Shown piece after piece: positions 7,814 to 15,568 of a stretch of 64,000 bases of DNA. Numbering within the stretch: the first letter of the stretch is position 1; each line of letters begins with the position of its first letter. The stretch covers positions 202,355-266,354 of the forward strand of contig NZ_JACHIN010000014.1 of assembly GCF_014203235.1 (NCBI RefSeq), in the 5' to 3' direction. The translations under genes and the position numbers were made by a program. This DNA comes from Nonomuraea endophytica (GTDB lineage: Bacteria; Actinomycetota; Actinomycetes; Streptosporangiales; Streptosporangiaceae). Below the pieces are notes generated by a model that was given only the letters and a program-made list of their open reading frames with translations, had not been told where the DNA came from and did not search any database.

Positions 7814-8769
7814 CCACTTCACCTCCCTCCGCCTGAATCAGCCCCTTCATCATCGCAAACATCCCCACGATTCACTCACCATTACCCCGTCTTGATCGGA
7901 GAGTCGCCATGCCCTGCACTGGTCATGTCCACAAGCACTGCGGCTGCCGGAATCCATCGGCGACCACGATCACCCAGAACCGCACGACGGCCTTGGGGCA
8001 CGCATCCCGATGCACGCCCTTACGCGAGCAGACGCGCGTGAGACCTGAACGGCCACGGCCAACAGGCGCCCTCCGAACCGGGCGCGCAGCGCGACGGTGC
8101 GCTCTGGCGCTGGCAGATCTTGTGGATGGCGCGGGCTCGTGTGGCGGCTTCTCGGGTCAGAGGTCAGGCCAGAAGCGAGCGGGTGAGGTGCTCGATGATG
8201 GGCACGTGCCAAGCTCTTCCGCGACGGCCCGATCAGGCCGATCACCTGCCCAGGTCGTCAGGTGAACGTCTTCGGGACAGTTCGGGAGATGCGACCGGGC
8301 TGCGAGGTGTGGGCGTGTAGTGCGGCGTCAGGCGGGCGATGGGGACCTGGTGGTGCTTCCTCGTGTCGTGACGTTCATGGAGGGAAGCCTGCTTGAGGAG
8401 CCGGTTGAGCAGGGCGGTGCGTTCGGTGGCGTCGGTCAGCATCGTGATGTCGACCGGAATCTCCTGATCAGAGAGGGTCGCGGCAGTAGCGTTTCCCTTC
8501 GCCGAGCTGCCCGCTCCGTGTCGGGTCAGTGTCTCAGCCCGAGGTTCGAGGGGCGAGGGCCGGTGGGGGCGGTCTGTCGCGGGTCAGGCGAGGACCATGG
8601 CGCTGATGGCAGCGCGGGTGGCGGTGCCAGCACGGGCGCCGGTGGCGTGGGCGGTGGCGGCGCGGGCGGTGGTGGGGGTCGGGTGGCGGTGGCGTGGGCG
8701 GCAGTAGGGGGTTGGGTGGCGATGGCGGGTCGGGTGGCGGTGGTGGGTTGGGGGTTCGCCGTGCTGGGG
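7814..8769. other. 956-bp stretch without an intact gene
   Basis: No frame holds a recognisable complete protein. Two things are visible. A roughly 100-bp decayed copy of the 3' end of the HD-domain gene lies at 8163-8262. From about 8560 to 8770 the plus strand is strongly G/T-biased (repeated GGTGGCGG and GGGTGG runs) with almost no C-rich runs, so it could form G-quadruplexes. A minus-strand reading from 8442 (MLTDATERTALLNRLLKQ) runs into the decayed fragment and may be a relic of another gene, but I cannot name it. Confidence 0.5.
8163..8262 (-). pseudogene. decayed partial copy of the 3' end of the HD-domain gene at 8770
   Basis: About 100 bp align with 8770-8862: GAGCGGGTGAGGTG, TCGATGATGGG, TAGGCC/CAGGCC, GGCCGAT and GCCCAGGTCGTC recur in the same order with small indels. 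The similarity begins at the position of the stop codon (TTA changed to TCA on the plus strand) and ends abruptly after CAGGTCGTC. Only the last ~30 codons were copied, and they no longer form an open frame. Confidence 0.65.
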
Positions 8770-9315
8770 TTAGGCCGGGTGTGAGCGGGTGAGGTGTTCG
8801 ATGATGGGGCGCCAGGTGCCGAGTTCTTCGAGGGGTGGGCGGATTAGGCCGATTACCTTGCCCAGGTCGTCGGCGCGGCGGAGGGTTACGGCGGCCATGC
8901 CGTACGGGCTGGACTCGAAGGCGGTTACCTCGGCCTTGGTCATCAGCCCGCCCTGCAGGTCCAGTGTTCTGGCCGATTCTGGGGACAGGGCGCGTGACGG
9001 CTCTACGGTGGCCAGGTAGCGCTTGGCCGGGACGTGGAGTTCTACCAGGGCGGCCACCCGGTCGCCCAGCAGTGGCCGGACGGCGTCGGCGCCGGCGCTC
9101 GCGTGTCCTGCCTCGTCGCCCGGGTGCAGCAGGTGGCCGATGTCGTGTACCAGCCCGGCTACCTGCAGTTCGAGGTCGTCGGGGTGCCATTCGCGCACTA
9201 CGGCCGCGACCTGCAGGCCGTGGTCGAGCAGCGCGACCGGGTCGCCGGTCCGGTCGGGGGTGTCCCAGGCGTCTTCGCAGCGGGTGAGGATGTCCATGAG
9301 TTCGTCTACCGTCAC
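8770..9315 (-). CDS. HD-domain protein, PhnZ/TmpB-like diiron enzyme candidate
   Basis: A 181-residue cytosolic protein with an HD fold: LDHGLQVAAVV, the HD pair in LVHDIGHLLHPGDEAGHA, LLGDRVAALVELHVPAKRYL and LRRADDLGKV. The conserved order His ... HD ... His ... ELHVPAKRYL ... D resembles HD-domain mixed-valence diiron oxygenases such as PhnZ, rather than typical phosphohydrolases, but no phosphonate genes are nearby and the substrate is unknown. It starts with GTG at 9315, only 17 bp from the divergent YjbR gene, so the two share one short promoter region. A broken copy of its 3' end lies downstream. Confidence 0.75.
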   Translation of the reverse strand: MTVDELMDILTRCEDAWDTPDRTGDPVALLDHGLQVAAVVREWHPDDLELQVAGLVHDIGHLLHPGDEAGHASAGADAVRPLLGDRVAALVELHVPAKRYLATVEPSRALSPESARTLDLQGGLMTKAEVTAFESSPYGMAAVTLRRADDLGKVIGLIRPPLEELGTWRPIIEHLTRSHPA

Positions 9316-9332
9316 GGGATAGCGTCTATCAC

Positions 9333-9707
9333 ATGCGCAATTGGCACGACATCAGGGACGAGCTACGAAATTTCGCACTTGGTCTGCCGGAGACCCATGA
9401 AGACCATCCATGGGGCGAATCGGTCATCAAGGTCAACAAGAAGGTCTTCCTCTTTCTCGGCATGGAGGAGCCGACCGAGAAGTGGGACCCGACCTTCGGT
9501 GTGAAGCTGCTGTCGGAGACCCACGGCCACGCCCTCACCGTCCAAGGCGCCGAGCCCAGCGGGTACGGACTCGGCAAGGCCGGGTGGGTCACGGTGCCGT
9601 TCATGAGCGAGCTGCCCGAGACCGAGATCCTGCTCGACTGGGTCGAGGAGAGCTACCGGGCGATCGCCCCGAAACGGGCCATCAAGCTCTTGGACGGCCA
9701 GCCTTAG
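9333..9707 (+). CDS. MmcQ/YjbR family protein
   Basis: A 124-residue protein with the family's CyaY-like fold signature: LALGLPETHEDHPWGES-type opening (here ALGLPETHEDHPWGES), FLFLGMEE, FGVKLL and GLGKAGWVTV, ending with YRAIAPKRAIKLL. Members are often labelled DNA-binding, but their role is unsettled. Complete, ATG start, normal length. Its last codons and stop (GACGGCCAGCCTTAG) form the first unit of the repeat array that fills the gap to the LysE gene. Confidence 0.88.
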   Translation: MRNWHDIRDELRNFALGLPETHEDHPWGESVIKVNKKVFLFLGMEEPTEKWDPTFGVKLLSETHGHALTVQGAEPSGYGLGKAGWVTVPFMSELPETEILLDWVEESYRAIAPKRAIKLLDGQP

Positions 9708-9942
9708 CGCGATGGCCACGGGACAACTCGCCGTAGGCAAAGGCGAAGGGACGGCCCGCCGTAGCGCGGTCCCGATGAGACGGCCAGCGTTAGCGTGATT
9801 GCGATGGGACAGCCCGCCGTAGTGCGAGCCCGATGGGACGCCCGCCGTAGCGCGATCGCGGTGAGACAACGCGCGATAGCGACGGGACAGCCTGCCTTAG
9901 CGGGGAAGCTATTGGACGGCCAGCCGTAGGGCGAACCCGACG
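9693..9942. repeat. degenerate ~29-bp tandem array joining the 3' ends of the YjbR and LysE genes, about 9 units
   Basis: Units start with GACGGCCMGCC or GACARCC and each contains TAG (CCGTAGCGCGA-like) at the same place, matching the stop codon of the YjbR gene. Unit length is mostly 28-29 bp, with one short unit of about 21. The first and last units share a longer stretch (AAGCTCTTGGACGGCCAGCC versus AAGCTATTGGACGGCCAGCC), and the last unit lies inside the LysE coding sequence, read antisense. There are no unique spacers, so it is not a CRISPR. Confidence 0.85.
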
Positions 9943-10493
9943 AGCAGCGCCCCTGTCACCCGCTCCACCCGCGCACGCACCTTGGGCCGCCGCAGCAAAG
10001 CGCCCACCTTGTCCACGACCACGTTGTAGAAGCTGAACCACAACGCGTAGAGGGCAGCGAAGATCGCGGACAGCAGCATCGGCGCCGCCCCCTCCATGAA
10101 CTGCGGCAGGAACGTCACGAAGAACAGCAGCACCTTGGGGTTGAGCAGGTTCGACAGAAACCCGTTGCGCACATGCCGCAAACCGGTGCCCGAGGCGGGC
10201 TCGGCGATCGGCGCGGCGACGGCACGGGCTCTGAGACCCTGGATGCCCAGCCAGAACAGGTACGCCACCCCCAGCCACCGCAACACGGAGAAGGCGGTAG
10301 GCGAGGCGGCGAGCAGCGCCGACAGCCCGATCGCGGCGGCGACGGCGTGCACTCCGAGCCCGAGCAGCCCACCGGTCATGGTGAGAAGCCCGGCGGTGCG
10401 GCCGTGCGCGAGCGAACTGCGCATGATGAGCGCGGCGTCAGGCCCGGGGATCATGATCATGATCAGGGCGGTGACCGAGAAGGTCAGCAGCAT
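9909..10493 (-). CDS. LysE/RhtB family amino-acid exporter
   Basis: A 194-residue membrane protein with about six transmembrane segments. ATG 10493 opens MLLTFSVTALIMIMIPGPDAALIMR, where the PGPD motif marks the LysE/RhtB family. FLSNLLNPKVLLFFVTFLPQF is the second family signature (given here in part: the NPKVLLFF core). It would export an amino acid or homoserine-lactone-like solute using the proton gradient. The final residues (LRLAVQ) are encoded by an antisense copy of the repeat unit that also forms the end of the YjbR gene, so its C-terminus has probably been remodelled by that array. Confidence 0.88.
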   Translation of the reverse strand: MLLTFSVTALIMIMIPGPDAALIMRSSLAHGRTAGLLTMTGGLLGLGVHAVAAAIGLSALLAASPTAFSVLRWLGVAYLFWLGIQGLRARAVAAPIAEPASGTGLRHVRNGFLSNLLNPKVLLFFVTFLPQFMEGAAPMLLSAIFAALYALWFSFYNVVVDKVGALLRRPKVRARVERVTGALLVGFALRLAVQ

Positions 10494-10621
10494 GGCGGGG
10501 GTCTCCCGGAAGCACTGGGGGCGCGCTCCCGCCAACCCGCTGGTGCGCAGGCCGCACGAGAACGCGGGTGAACACAAATATGCCTTGTGGGCGGACCTAA
10601 TCTTAGGCGACGCGATAGGTC

Positions 10622-10700
10622 CTCACGACCCGACCCCCACATAGGTCGCTGCTCACGACCCACCCCCACACAGATCCGGCCTCAGGACCCGACCCCCAGG
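10622..10700. repeat. 29-30 bp tandem repeat, 3 copies, made from the 3' end of livF
   Basis: CTCACGACCCGACCCCCACA, CTCACGACCCACCCCCACAC and CTCAGGACCCGACCCCCAGG start at 10622, 10652 and 10681. The third copy contains the last codons (GVGS) and TGA stop of livF on the minus strand. The other two lie just beyond the stop and keep the TGA. Confidence 0.8.
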
Positions 10701-11377
10701 TACGCAGCGATCGCCGCCCCATCACCCGCGAACTCCCCAGCCGCCGCCCCGTATACGAACCGCCCCTTCACCATGCACCTGACCTCGTCAGCGACCTCCA
10801 AAGCCAGCCGAAGGTTCTGCTCAACAAGCACCACCGAGATCCCAGTAGCGCGCAACCCCGCCAGCACAACCCCAAGCTCCTCAACCAGCCGAGGCGCCAA
10901 CCCCTCGGACGGCTCGTCGAGCAGCAACAGCCGCGGGTTACCAAGCAGCGCGCGCCCGATGGCCAGCATCTCCTGCTCACCCCCCGAGAGCTGATCACCA
11001 CGATGCCTCCGGCGAGCGGCAAGGGCGGGGAAGATCTGGTAAACGCGCTCGACAGTCCATTCACCAGGCGACCGGGAGATCTCCAGCGTCTCGGCGACAG
11101 TGAGCGACCGGAACACCCGGCGCCCCTGCGGCACGATCCGCACCCCCAAGCGGGCGATGCGCCGCGTGTCAAGGCCGGACAGTTCGCGCCCGGCCAGACG
11201 AATAGACCCGGACGACGGCCTGACCAGGCCCATCAGCGCGTGGACGAAGGTGGTCTTGCCGACCCCGTTGCGCCCGAGCACGGCCACGGCCCGGCCCTGG
11301 TCGAGGGTGAGATCGGCGCCGTGTAACACCTGCGCGGTGCCGTAACCGGCGGTGAGGTTCTGGACGGTCAGCATCAT
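10682..11377 (-). CDS. livF: branched-chain amino-acid-type ABC transporter ATP-binding protein LivF
   Basis: A 231-residue ATPase, the second nucleotide-binding subunit of a Liv-type importer. Walker A is GRNGVGKTT, the signature is LSGGEQEML, Walker B is LLLLDEPSEGLAP, followed by the H-loop region (here VEQN, with the usual Gln-Asn of LivF). MVKGRFVYG near the end is also typical. ATG 11377 overlaps the livG stop (ATGA). It is the last gene of the seven-gene operon beginning at 16363, and its 3' end has been tandemly duplicated. Confidence 0.93.
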   Translation of the reverse strand: MMLTVQNLTAGYGTAQVLHGADLTLDQGRAVAVLGRNGVGKTTFVHALMGLVRPSSGSIRLAGRELSGLDTRRIARLGVRIVPQGRRVFRSLTVAETLEISRSPGEWTVERVYQIFPALAARRRHRGDQLSGGEQEMLAIGRALLGNPRLLLLDEPSEGLAPRLVEELGVVLAGLRATGISVVLVEQNLRLALEVADEVRCMVKGRFVYGAAAGEFAGDGAAIAAYLGVGS

Positions 11378-12099
11378 GTCCCCAGATAGGCCTTCTGGAC
11401 CTCGGGCGAGGCCCGCACCTGCGCGGGCGTGCCGTCGGCGATCACCTGGCCCGCCGCCAGCGCGGTCACCCGGGAGGCGACGGCGAAGACCAGGTCGAGG
11501 TCGTGTTCCACGATCATCACGGTCAGCTCGGGGGGCAGCGCCCGCAACATCGAGGCCAGCTCAGCGCTCTCGGCGGCCGACATGCCCGCGGCCGGCTCGT
11601 CGAGCAGCAGCAGCCTGGGCCGCGCCGCGAGCGCCATCGCCAGTTCCAGCCGCCGCCCCTGCCCGTGCGAGAGCGCACCGGCCGGCCCGTCCGGCGAGAC
11701 GTCCGTCGCCGCCAGGTGCCCGGCCGCCTCCCGCTCGATCTCGGCGCGCCGCCCGCGCGGCAGCCACGCCCGCAACCCCAAACCCCGCCTCGCCCGTACG
11801 GCGAGCGCCACGTTCTCCAGGCACGTCAGCCCGGTGAACAGGCTGCTGTGCTGGAAGGTCCGCCCGATCCCGAGCCTGGCCCGGCGCGGCTCGGAGAGCT
11901 TGGTCACGTCCCGCCCGGCGAACTCGATCCGCCCCGAAACCGGCCGCAGCGCCCCGGCGACCGCCGCGAACACCGTCGACTTCCCCGCGCCGTTGGGCCC
12001 GATGAGCGCCCGCCGTTCACCCTCTTCGACGGACAGGGAGACCCGGTCCACAGCGGCCAGCGCACCGAAACGCACGGTCACCTCACGCAGCACGAGCAC
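11374..12099 (-). CDS. livG: branched-chain amino-acid-type ABC transporter ATP-binding protein LivG
   Basis: A 241-residue ATPase. GTG 12099 (MLVLREVTVRFGALAAVD) is chosen because GGAGGA lies 4-9 nt upstream. The longer frame only reads back through livM. Walker A is GPNGAGKST, Q-loop GRTFQHSSLF, signature LSHGQGRRLEL, Walker B LLLLDEPAAGMS, then VEHDLDLVF. It overlaps livM by 17 bp and livF by 4 bp. Together with LivF it powers the LivHM permease. Confidence 0.93.
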   Translation of the reverse strand: MLVLREVTVRFGALAAVDRVSLSVEEGERRALIGPNGAGKSTVFAAVAGALRPVSGRIEFAGRDVTKLSEPRRARLGIGRTFQHSSLFTGLTCLENVALAVRARRGLGLRAWLPRGRRAEIEREAAGHLAATDVSPDGPAGALSHGQGRRLELAMALAARPRLLLLDEPAAGMSAAESAELASMLRALPPELTVMIVEHDLDLVFAVASRVTALAAGQVIADGTPAQVRASPEVQKAYLGT

Positions 12100-13003
12100 G
12101 TTTCCTCCACAGCCCGGCGAGCCCCTCGGGCAGCAGGTAGACACAGAGCACGAACAACGCCCCCTCGACCAGCAGCCACTTGTCGCCCAGCGCGCCGGAG
12201 GTGACATCGCGCAGCGCGATCAGGCCCACGGCGGCCAGCGCGGGCCCGGCCAGCGAGTCGCGCCCGCCGAGCAGCACCATGACCAGCAGCAACACCGAGA
12301 CGCCCACGCCCAGGTGGGTCGGGGCCACGAAGGTGTCCTTCTGCGCCACCAGCGCGCCGCCCGCCGCGCACACCGCTCCGGCCACGGTGACGGCGGCCAG
12401 CCGTACCCCCGGAACGGAGTAGCCGAAAGCGGCCATCCGCGCCTCGTTCTCGCGGGTGCCCGCGATGGCCGCGCCGAGCGGCCCGCGCCGCACCGCCGCC
12501 AGCACCGCGAACCCGGCCGCGACCACGGCCAGCGCCCACCAGTAGAAGACCACGACGTACGGCATGGCCGTCTCCAGCCCGAACAACGTGCTGACCGGAA
12601 TGCCAGAGAGGCCGTTGTCCCCACCGGTGACGCGGCCCGACCGGGTGGCGGCCTGGACGGCGATCTCCCCGATCGCCAGCGTGAACATCAGAAAGAAGAA
12701 CCCCCGCGTACGCACCGCGAACCACCCGGTGACCAGCGCGAACACCACCCCCGCGAGCACCGCCGCACCCAGCTGCACCACGGCCGACTCGCTGAGATGC
12801 TTGGCCGTCAGCCCCGCGGCATAGGCGCCCACCCCGAGGAAGGCCGCGTGCCCCAGCGACGGCAGCCCGGCGTGCCCGACGAGGAGGGCGAGGCTGGCGG
12901 CCATCAGCCCGTAGGCCAGCCCGCCGGTGAGCAGGCTGAGCTGGTAGGCCCCCAGCACGAACGGCATCGCGGCCAGGACGGCGGCGGCCAGGATCGCCCT
13001 CAC
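12083..13003 (-). CDS. livM: branched-chain amino-acid-type ABC transporter permease LivM
   Basis: A 306-residue inner-membrane permease with about eight to nine hydrophobic segments. The family signature GHAGLPSLGHAAFLGVGAYA occurs near residue 45, and the EAA-like loop RENEARMAAFGY is in the second half. GTG 13003 is preferred because it overlaps the livH stop as GTGA, the same coupling used at livK/livH. A start at 13036 would extend it into livH. It forms the membrane channel with LivH. Confidence 0.92.
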   Translation of the reverse strand: MRAILAAAVLAAMPFVLGAYQLSLLTGGLAYGLMAASLALLVGHAGLPSLGHAAFLGVGAYAAGLTAKHLSESAVVQLGAAVLAGVVFALVTGWFAVRTRGFFFLMFTLAIGEIAVQAATRSGRVTGGDNGLSGIPVSTLFGLETAMPYVVVFYWWALAVVAAGFAVLAAVRRGPLGAAIAGTRENEARMAAFGYSVPGVRLAAVTVAGAVCAAGGALVAQKDTFVAPTHLGVGVSVLLLVMVLLGGRDSLAGPALAAVGLIALRDVTSGALGDKWLLVEGALFVLCVYLLPEGLAGLWRKRARAA

Positions 13004-13857
13004 CTGGCCCGCCCGAACATCCCGGACGGATTCCACAAGAGCACCGCGGCCATGACCGCGAACAGCAGGTAGGCGGCCAGCTCCGGCGCCAGCGCCACCC
13101 CGACCGTCTGCACCTGCCCGACCAGCAGCGCCCCCACCACCGCCCCGCGGATGGAGGCGAGACCGCCGATCACGATGACGATGAGCGCCAGCACGAGCAC
13201 CTCGCTGTCCAGCCCGGCCCGCAGGTTGAGCAGCGGCAGCCCCAGCACCCCGGCGAACGTGGCCAGCCCGCAGCCGGCCAGCATGACCGATAATCGGACC
13301 CGGGCGACGTTCACCCCGATCGCCGCGAGCATCCCGGGATCGTCCACCGCGGCCCTGACCAGCGCCCCCGCCCTGGTCCGCTCGAAGATCCAGTACACGA
13401 TCCCGCCGATGACGAGACCGGCCGCGATCACCGCCACCCGGTAAAGCGGGTAGCTGCCGAGGACGCTCCCGTCCAGCCCGTCGGGCGGCGGAAGCGTGTG
13501 GAAGCCCCGGTCCACCACGCCGAGCAGGAACTCCGACAGCAGGATCGCCAGCCCCAGCGTGAGCAGGGCCTGGTCAAGATGGCCGCGTCCGCGTAACGGC
13601 AGGATCGCCGCCGACAGCACGCCGCCCAGCGCCACGCCGAGCGCGGCCACGAGCAGCGCGGCCCCTGCCCATAAGCCCAGCGAGACCGAGGCACCGCCGA
13701 GCAGCAGGTAGGCGATGTAGCCGCCGGCCATGTAGAGGGCGCCGTGGGCGAGGTTGAGCACGTCGAGCATGCCGTAGATCAGCGTCAGCCCGACCGCGAG
13801 CACGAACAGCAGCGCCCCGAACGCCAGCCCGTCGAACGCGTTGACGAGCAGGCTCAC
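13000..13857 (-). CDS. livH: branched-chain amino-acid-type ABC transporter permease LivH
   Basis: A 285-residue inner-membrane permease with about eight hydrophobic segments. It shows the N-terminal LTLIYGMLDVLNLAHGALYM motif and the conserved loop VRAAVDDPGMLAAIGVN, followed by IGGLASIRGAVVGALLVG, all typical of LivH. GTG 13857 overlaps the TGA of the binding-protein gene (GTGA), so it is translated by coupling. Confidence 0.92.
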   Translation of the reverse strand: MSLLVNAFDGLAFGALLFVLAVGLTLIYGMLDVLNLAHGALYMAGGYIAYLLLGGASVSLGLWAGAALLVAALGVALGGVLSAAILPLRGRGHLDQALLTLGLAILLSEFLLGVVDRGFHTLPPPDGLDGSVLGSYPLYRVAVIAAGLVIGGIVYWIFERTRAGALVRAAVDDPGMLAAIGVNVARVRLSVMLAGCGLATFAGVLGLPLLNLRAGLDSEVLVLALIVIVIGGLASIRGAVVGALLVGQVQTVGVALAPELAAYLLFAVMAAVLLWNPSGMFGRAR

Positions 13858-14978
13858 GAGGCCTCCGGCGCGATGGTGGCGATCACCTTGTTCACGCCGC
13901 CGGAGTACTCCCTGACGTACCAGTTCTGCACGGGGTTGTGCTTGGCGTCCAGCGTGAACGGGCCGCGCGGGCTGGCGATCTCCCCCACCTGGCCCAATGC
14001 CTGGGCGAGGTCGCCGCCCCGCTTGGCGGCCTGGTCGATGAGGCTCATGGCGTCCCAGCTCTGCAGCGCGACCGCCGACGGGTTCTTGCCGGTCTTCGCC
14101 TTCCACTTGGCGGTGAACGCCTGGTTCTCCGGGTTGTCGAGGGCGGGCGAGTACAGGCCGACGCTGGTGATGCCTTCGGCGTCGGCTCCGATCGCCTGCA
14201 GTACGTCTTCGTCGGTGATGTTCTGGCAGGTCAGGAGCTTGAGTTTGGTGTCGTAGCCGAACTGCTTGAAGTTCTTGGCGAACGTGATGGCCTCGCCGCC
14301 GGCGTAGAAGACGTAGAGGAACTTCGCCTCGGCGGGGATCTGGCTGAGGTACGGCTGGAAGTTCTGGGTCTTGCCGAACGGGGTGAGGATCTGCTTCAGC
14401 GGCTTGGCGCCGCCGCCCTTGGCGTAGCCCTCGGCGAAGCCCTTCAGCGTCTCGGTGCCGGCTGAGTAGTCGGCGCCCATGAGGACCGCGCCGTCCTTGC
14501 CGTAGGACTCGGCGGCGTAGCGGCCGGCCGCGTACCCGTGCATGTAGTTGGTGTAGGAGACGCGGAAGACGCCGGGGCCGCCCAGCGCGTCGGCGCCGGC
14601 GTTGGCGATGACCACGGGCGTCTTCTGAGCTGCGGCCTCCTTGGCCACGGCCACCGCGACCGGGGAGGCGATCAGCCCGGTGATCACGTTCACCTGGTCC
14701 TGCAGGGTGAGCTGCCTGGCCTTCTGCTGGCCGGTCTCCGGGGTGCCCGCGTCGTCGGCGACCACCAACCGCGCCGGTTTGCCGCCCAGTTTGCCGCCGT
14801 GCTCGTCCAGGTAGAGGCGCATGGCGGCCTCCATGTCGTCGCCGAGCGCCGAGTACACGCCGGTCTGCGAGATGATCGCGCCGACCTTCACCACGGAGTC
14901 GTCTGCCGCCTGCTGAGTGGCCGCGCCACCGCACCCTGCGGCCAGCGCGACGGCCAGAGCGAGCAAGGCAAATCTCAT
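13854..14978 (-). CDS. ABC transporter substrate-binding lipoprotein, Leu/Ile/Val-binding type (LivK-like)
   Basis: A 374-residue lipoprotein (signal MRFALLALAVALAAGC, lipobox LAAGC) with a type I periplasmic-binding fold: VKVGAIISQTGVYSALG, GGKPARLVVADDAGTPETG, VNVITGLIASPVAVAV, DALGGPGVFRVSYTNYMHG, and AVALQSWDAMSLIDQAAK near the C-terminus. The fold also binds aromatic acids and amides in other members, so the ligand need not be a branched-chain amino acid. The two catabolic genes immediately upstream suggest an aromatic or tryptophan-derived compound (inference). Confidence 0.9.
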   Translation of the reverse strand: MRFALLALAVALAAGCGGAATQQAADDSVVKVGAIISQTGVYSALGDDMEAAMRLYLDEHGGKLGGKPARLVVADDAGTPETGQQKARQLTLQDQVNVITGLIASPVAVAVAKEAAAQKTPVVIANAGADALGGPGVFRVSYTNYMHGYAAGRYAAESYGKDGAVLMGADYSAGTETLKGFAEGYAKGGGAKPLKQILTPFGKTQNFQPYLSQIPAEAKFLYVFYAGGEAITFAKNFKQFGYDTKLKLLTCQNITDEDVLQAIGADAEGITSVGLYSPALDNPENQAFTAKWKAKTGKNPSAVALQSWDAMSLIDQAAKRGGDLAQALGQVGEIASPRGPFTLDAKHNPVQNWYVREYSGGVNKVIATIAPEAS

Positions 14979-15044
14979 CGGAGGCTCCCGCTGCCGCTAG
15001 CGTTTCCGAGATCCTCGCGCGTGCGGCGGCAGAAGGGAAGAGCG

Positions 15045-15557
15045 CTATCCCTTGCCCGGATGCAGCGCCCCGCAGTCGCGGCAGGTCCGCGCCGCCTGGT
15101 CGGCGTAGAAGGCGGAGAAAACGGGTGGCAGGTCCTTGACGATGTCGCGTACCTGGAGTTCCACCTCGTGCACCATGGCCCCGCACTCCTGGCAGTACCA
15201 CCGGAAGGTCTCCAGCCGCCCCTCCTCGCGGATCTTCTCCACGACCAGGCCGACCGAGTCCGCCTCCCGCTGCGGCGAGTGCGGCAGGTCGGCCGGCAAC
15301 AACCACATCTGCCCCTCGCGGATGTGGACGGTGTCCGGGCCCTCCGGCGTCATCACGTTGAGCCGCATGTTCCCCTTGATCTGGAAGAACAGCTCCTCGT
15401 ACGGGTCGACGTGGAAGTCGGTGCGCTGGTTGGGACCGCCGACGACCATCACGATGAAGTCGCCGGCCTCCTCGAAGACCACCTTGTTGCCCACGGGCGG
15501 TTTGAGCAGGTGCTCATGCTCCTCGATCCACTTGCCTAAGTCGATGGGCGGCAGCAT
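15045..15557 (-). CDS. nbaC: 3-hydroxyanthranilate 3,4-dioxygenase
   Basis: A 170-residue cupin-fold Fe(II) dioxygenase that opens the ring of 3-hydroxyanthranilate to 2-amino-3-carboxymuconate semialdehyde. ATG 15557 follows a GAGAGGAG site. Metal ligands are visible in TDFHVDPYEELFFQ (His and Glu) and LLPADLPHSPQRE (His). The C-terminus carries two CxxC pairs (CQECGA and CRDCGA), the rubredoxin-like second iron site seen in bacterial enzymes. It sits 11 bp downstream of the hydratase/decarboxylase gene and 66 bp upstream of the transporter genes. The gene symbol follows the bacterial nba pathway naming. Confidence 0.92.
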   Translation of the reverse strand: MLPPIDLGKWIEEHEHLLKPPVGNKVVFEEAGDFIVMVVGGPNQRTDFHVDPYEELFFQIKGNMRLNVMTPEGPDTVHIREGQMWLLPADLPHSPQREADSVGLVVEKIREEGRLETFRWYCQECGAMVHEVELQVRDIVKDLPPVFSAFYADQAARTCRDCGALHPGKG

Positions 15558-15568
15558 GGCCACTCCTC

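Noticed and set aside
7970..8442. Small minus-strand genes in the gap before the HD-domain gene
   Set aside because: They run through a decayed copy of the HD gene end, have no ribosome sites, and match nothing I recognise.
9693..9942. Possible CRISPR array
   Set aside because: Repeats are directly adjacent, with no unique spacers and no cas genes nearby, and the unit derives from a gene end.
13000..15306. A single giant minus-strand protein reading from the dioxygenase region into LivH
   Set aside because: The first two thirds are out of frame with the binding protein and dioxygenase, which have clear motifs. LivH starts at GTG 13857.
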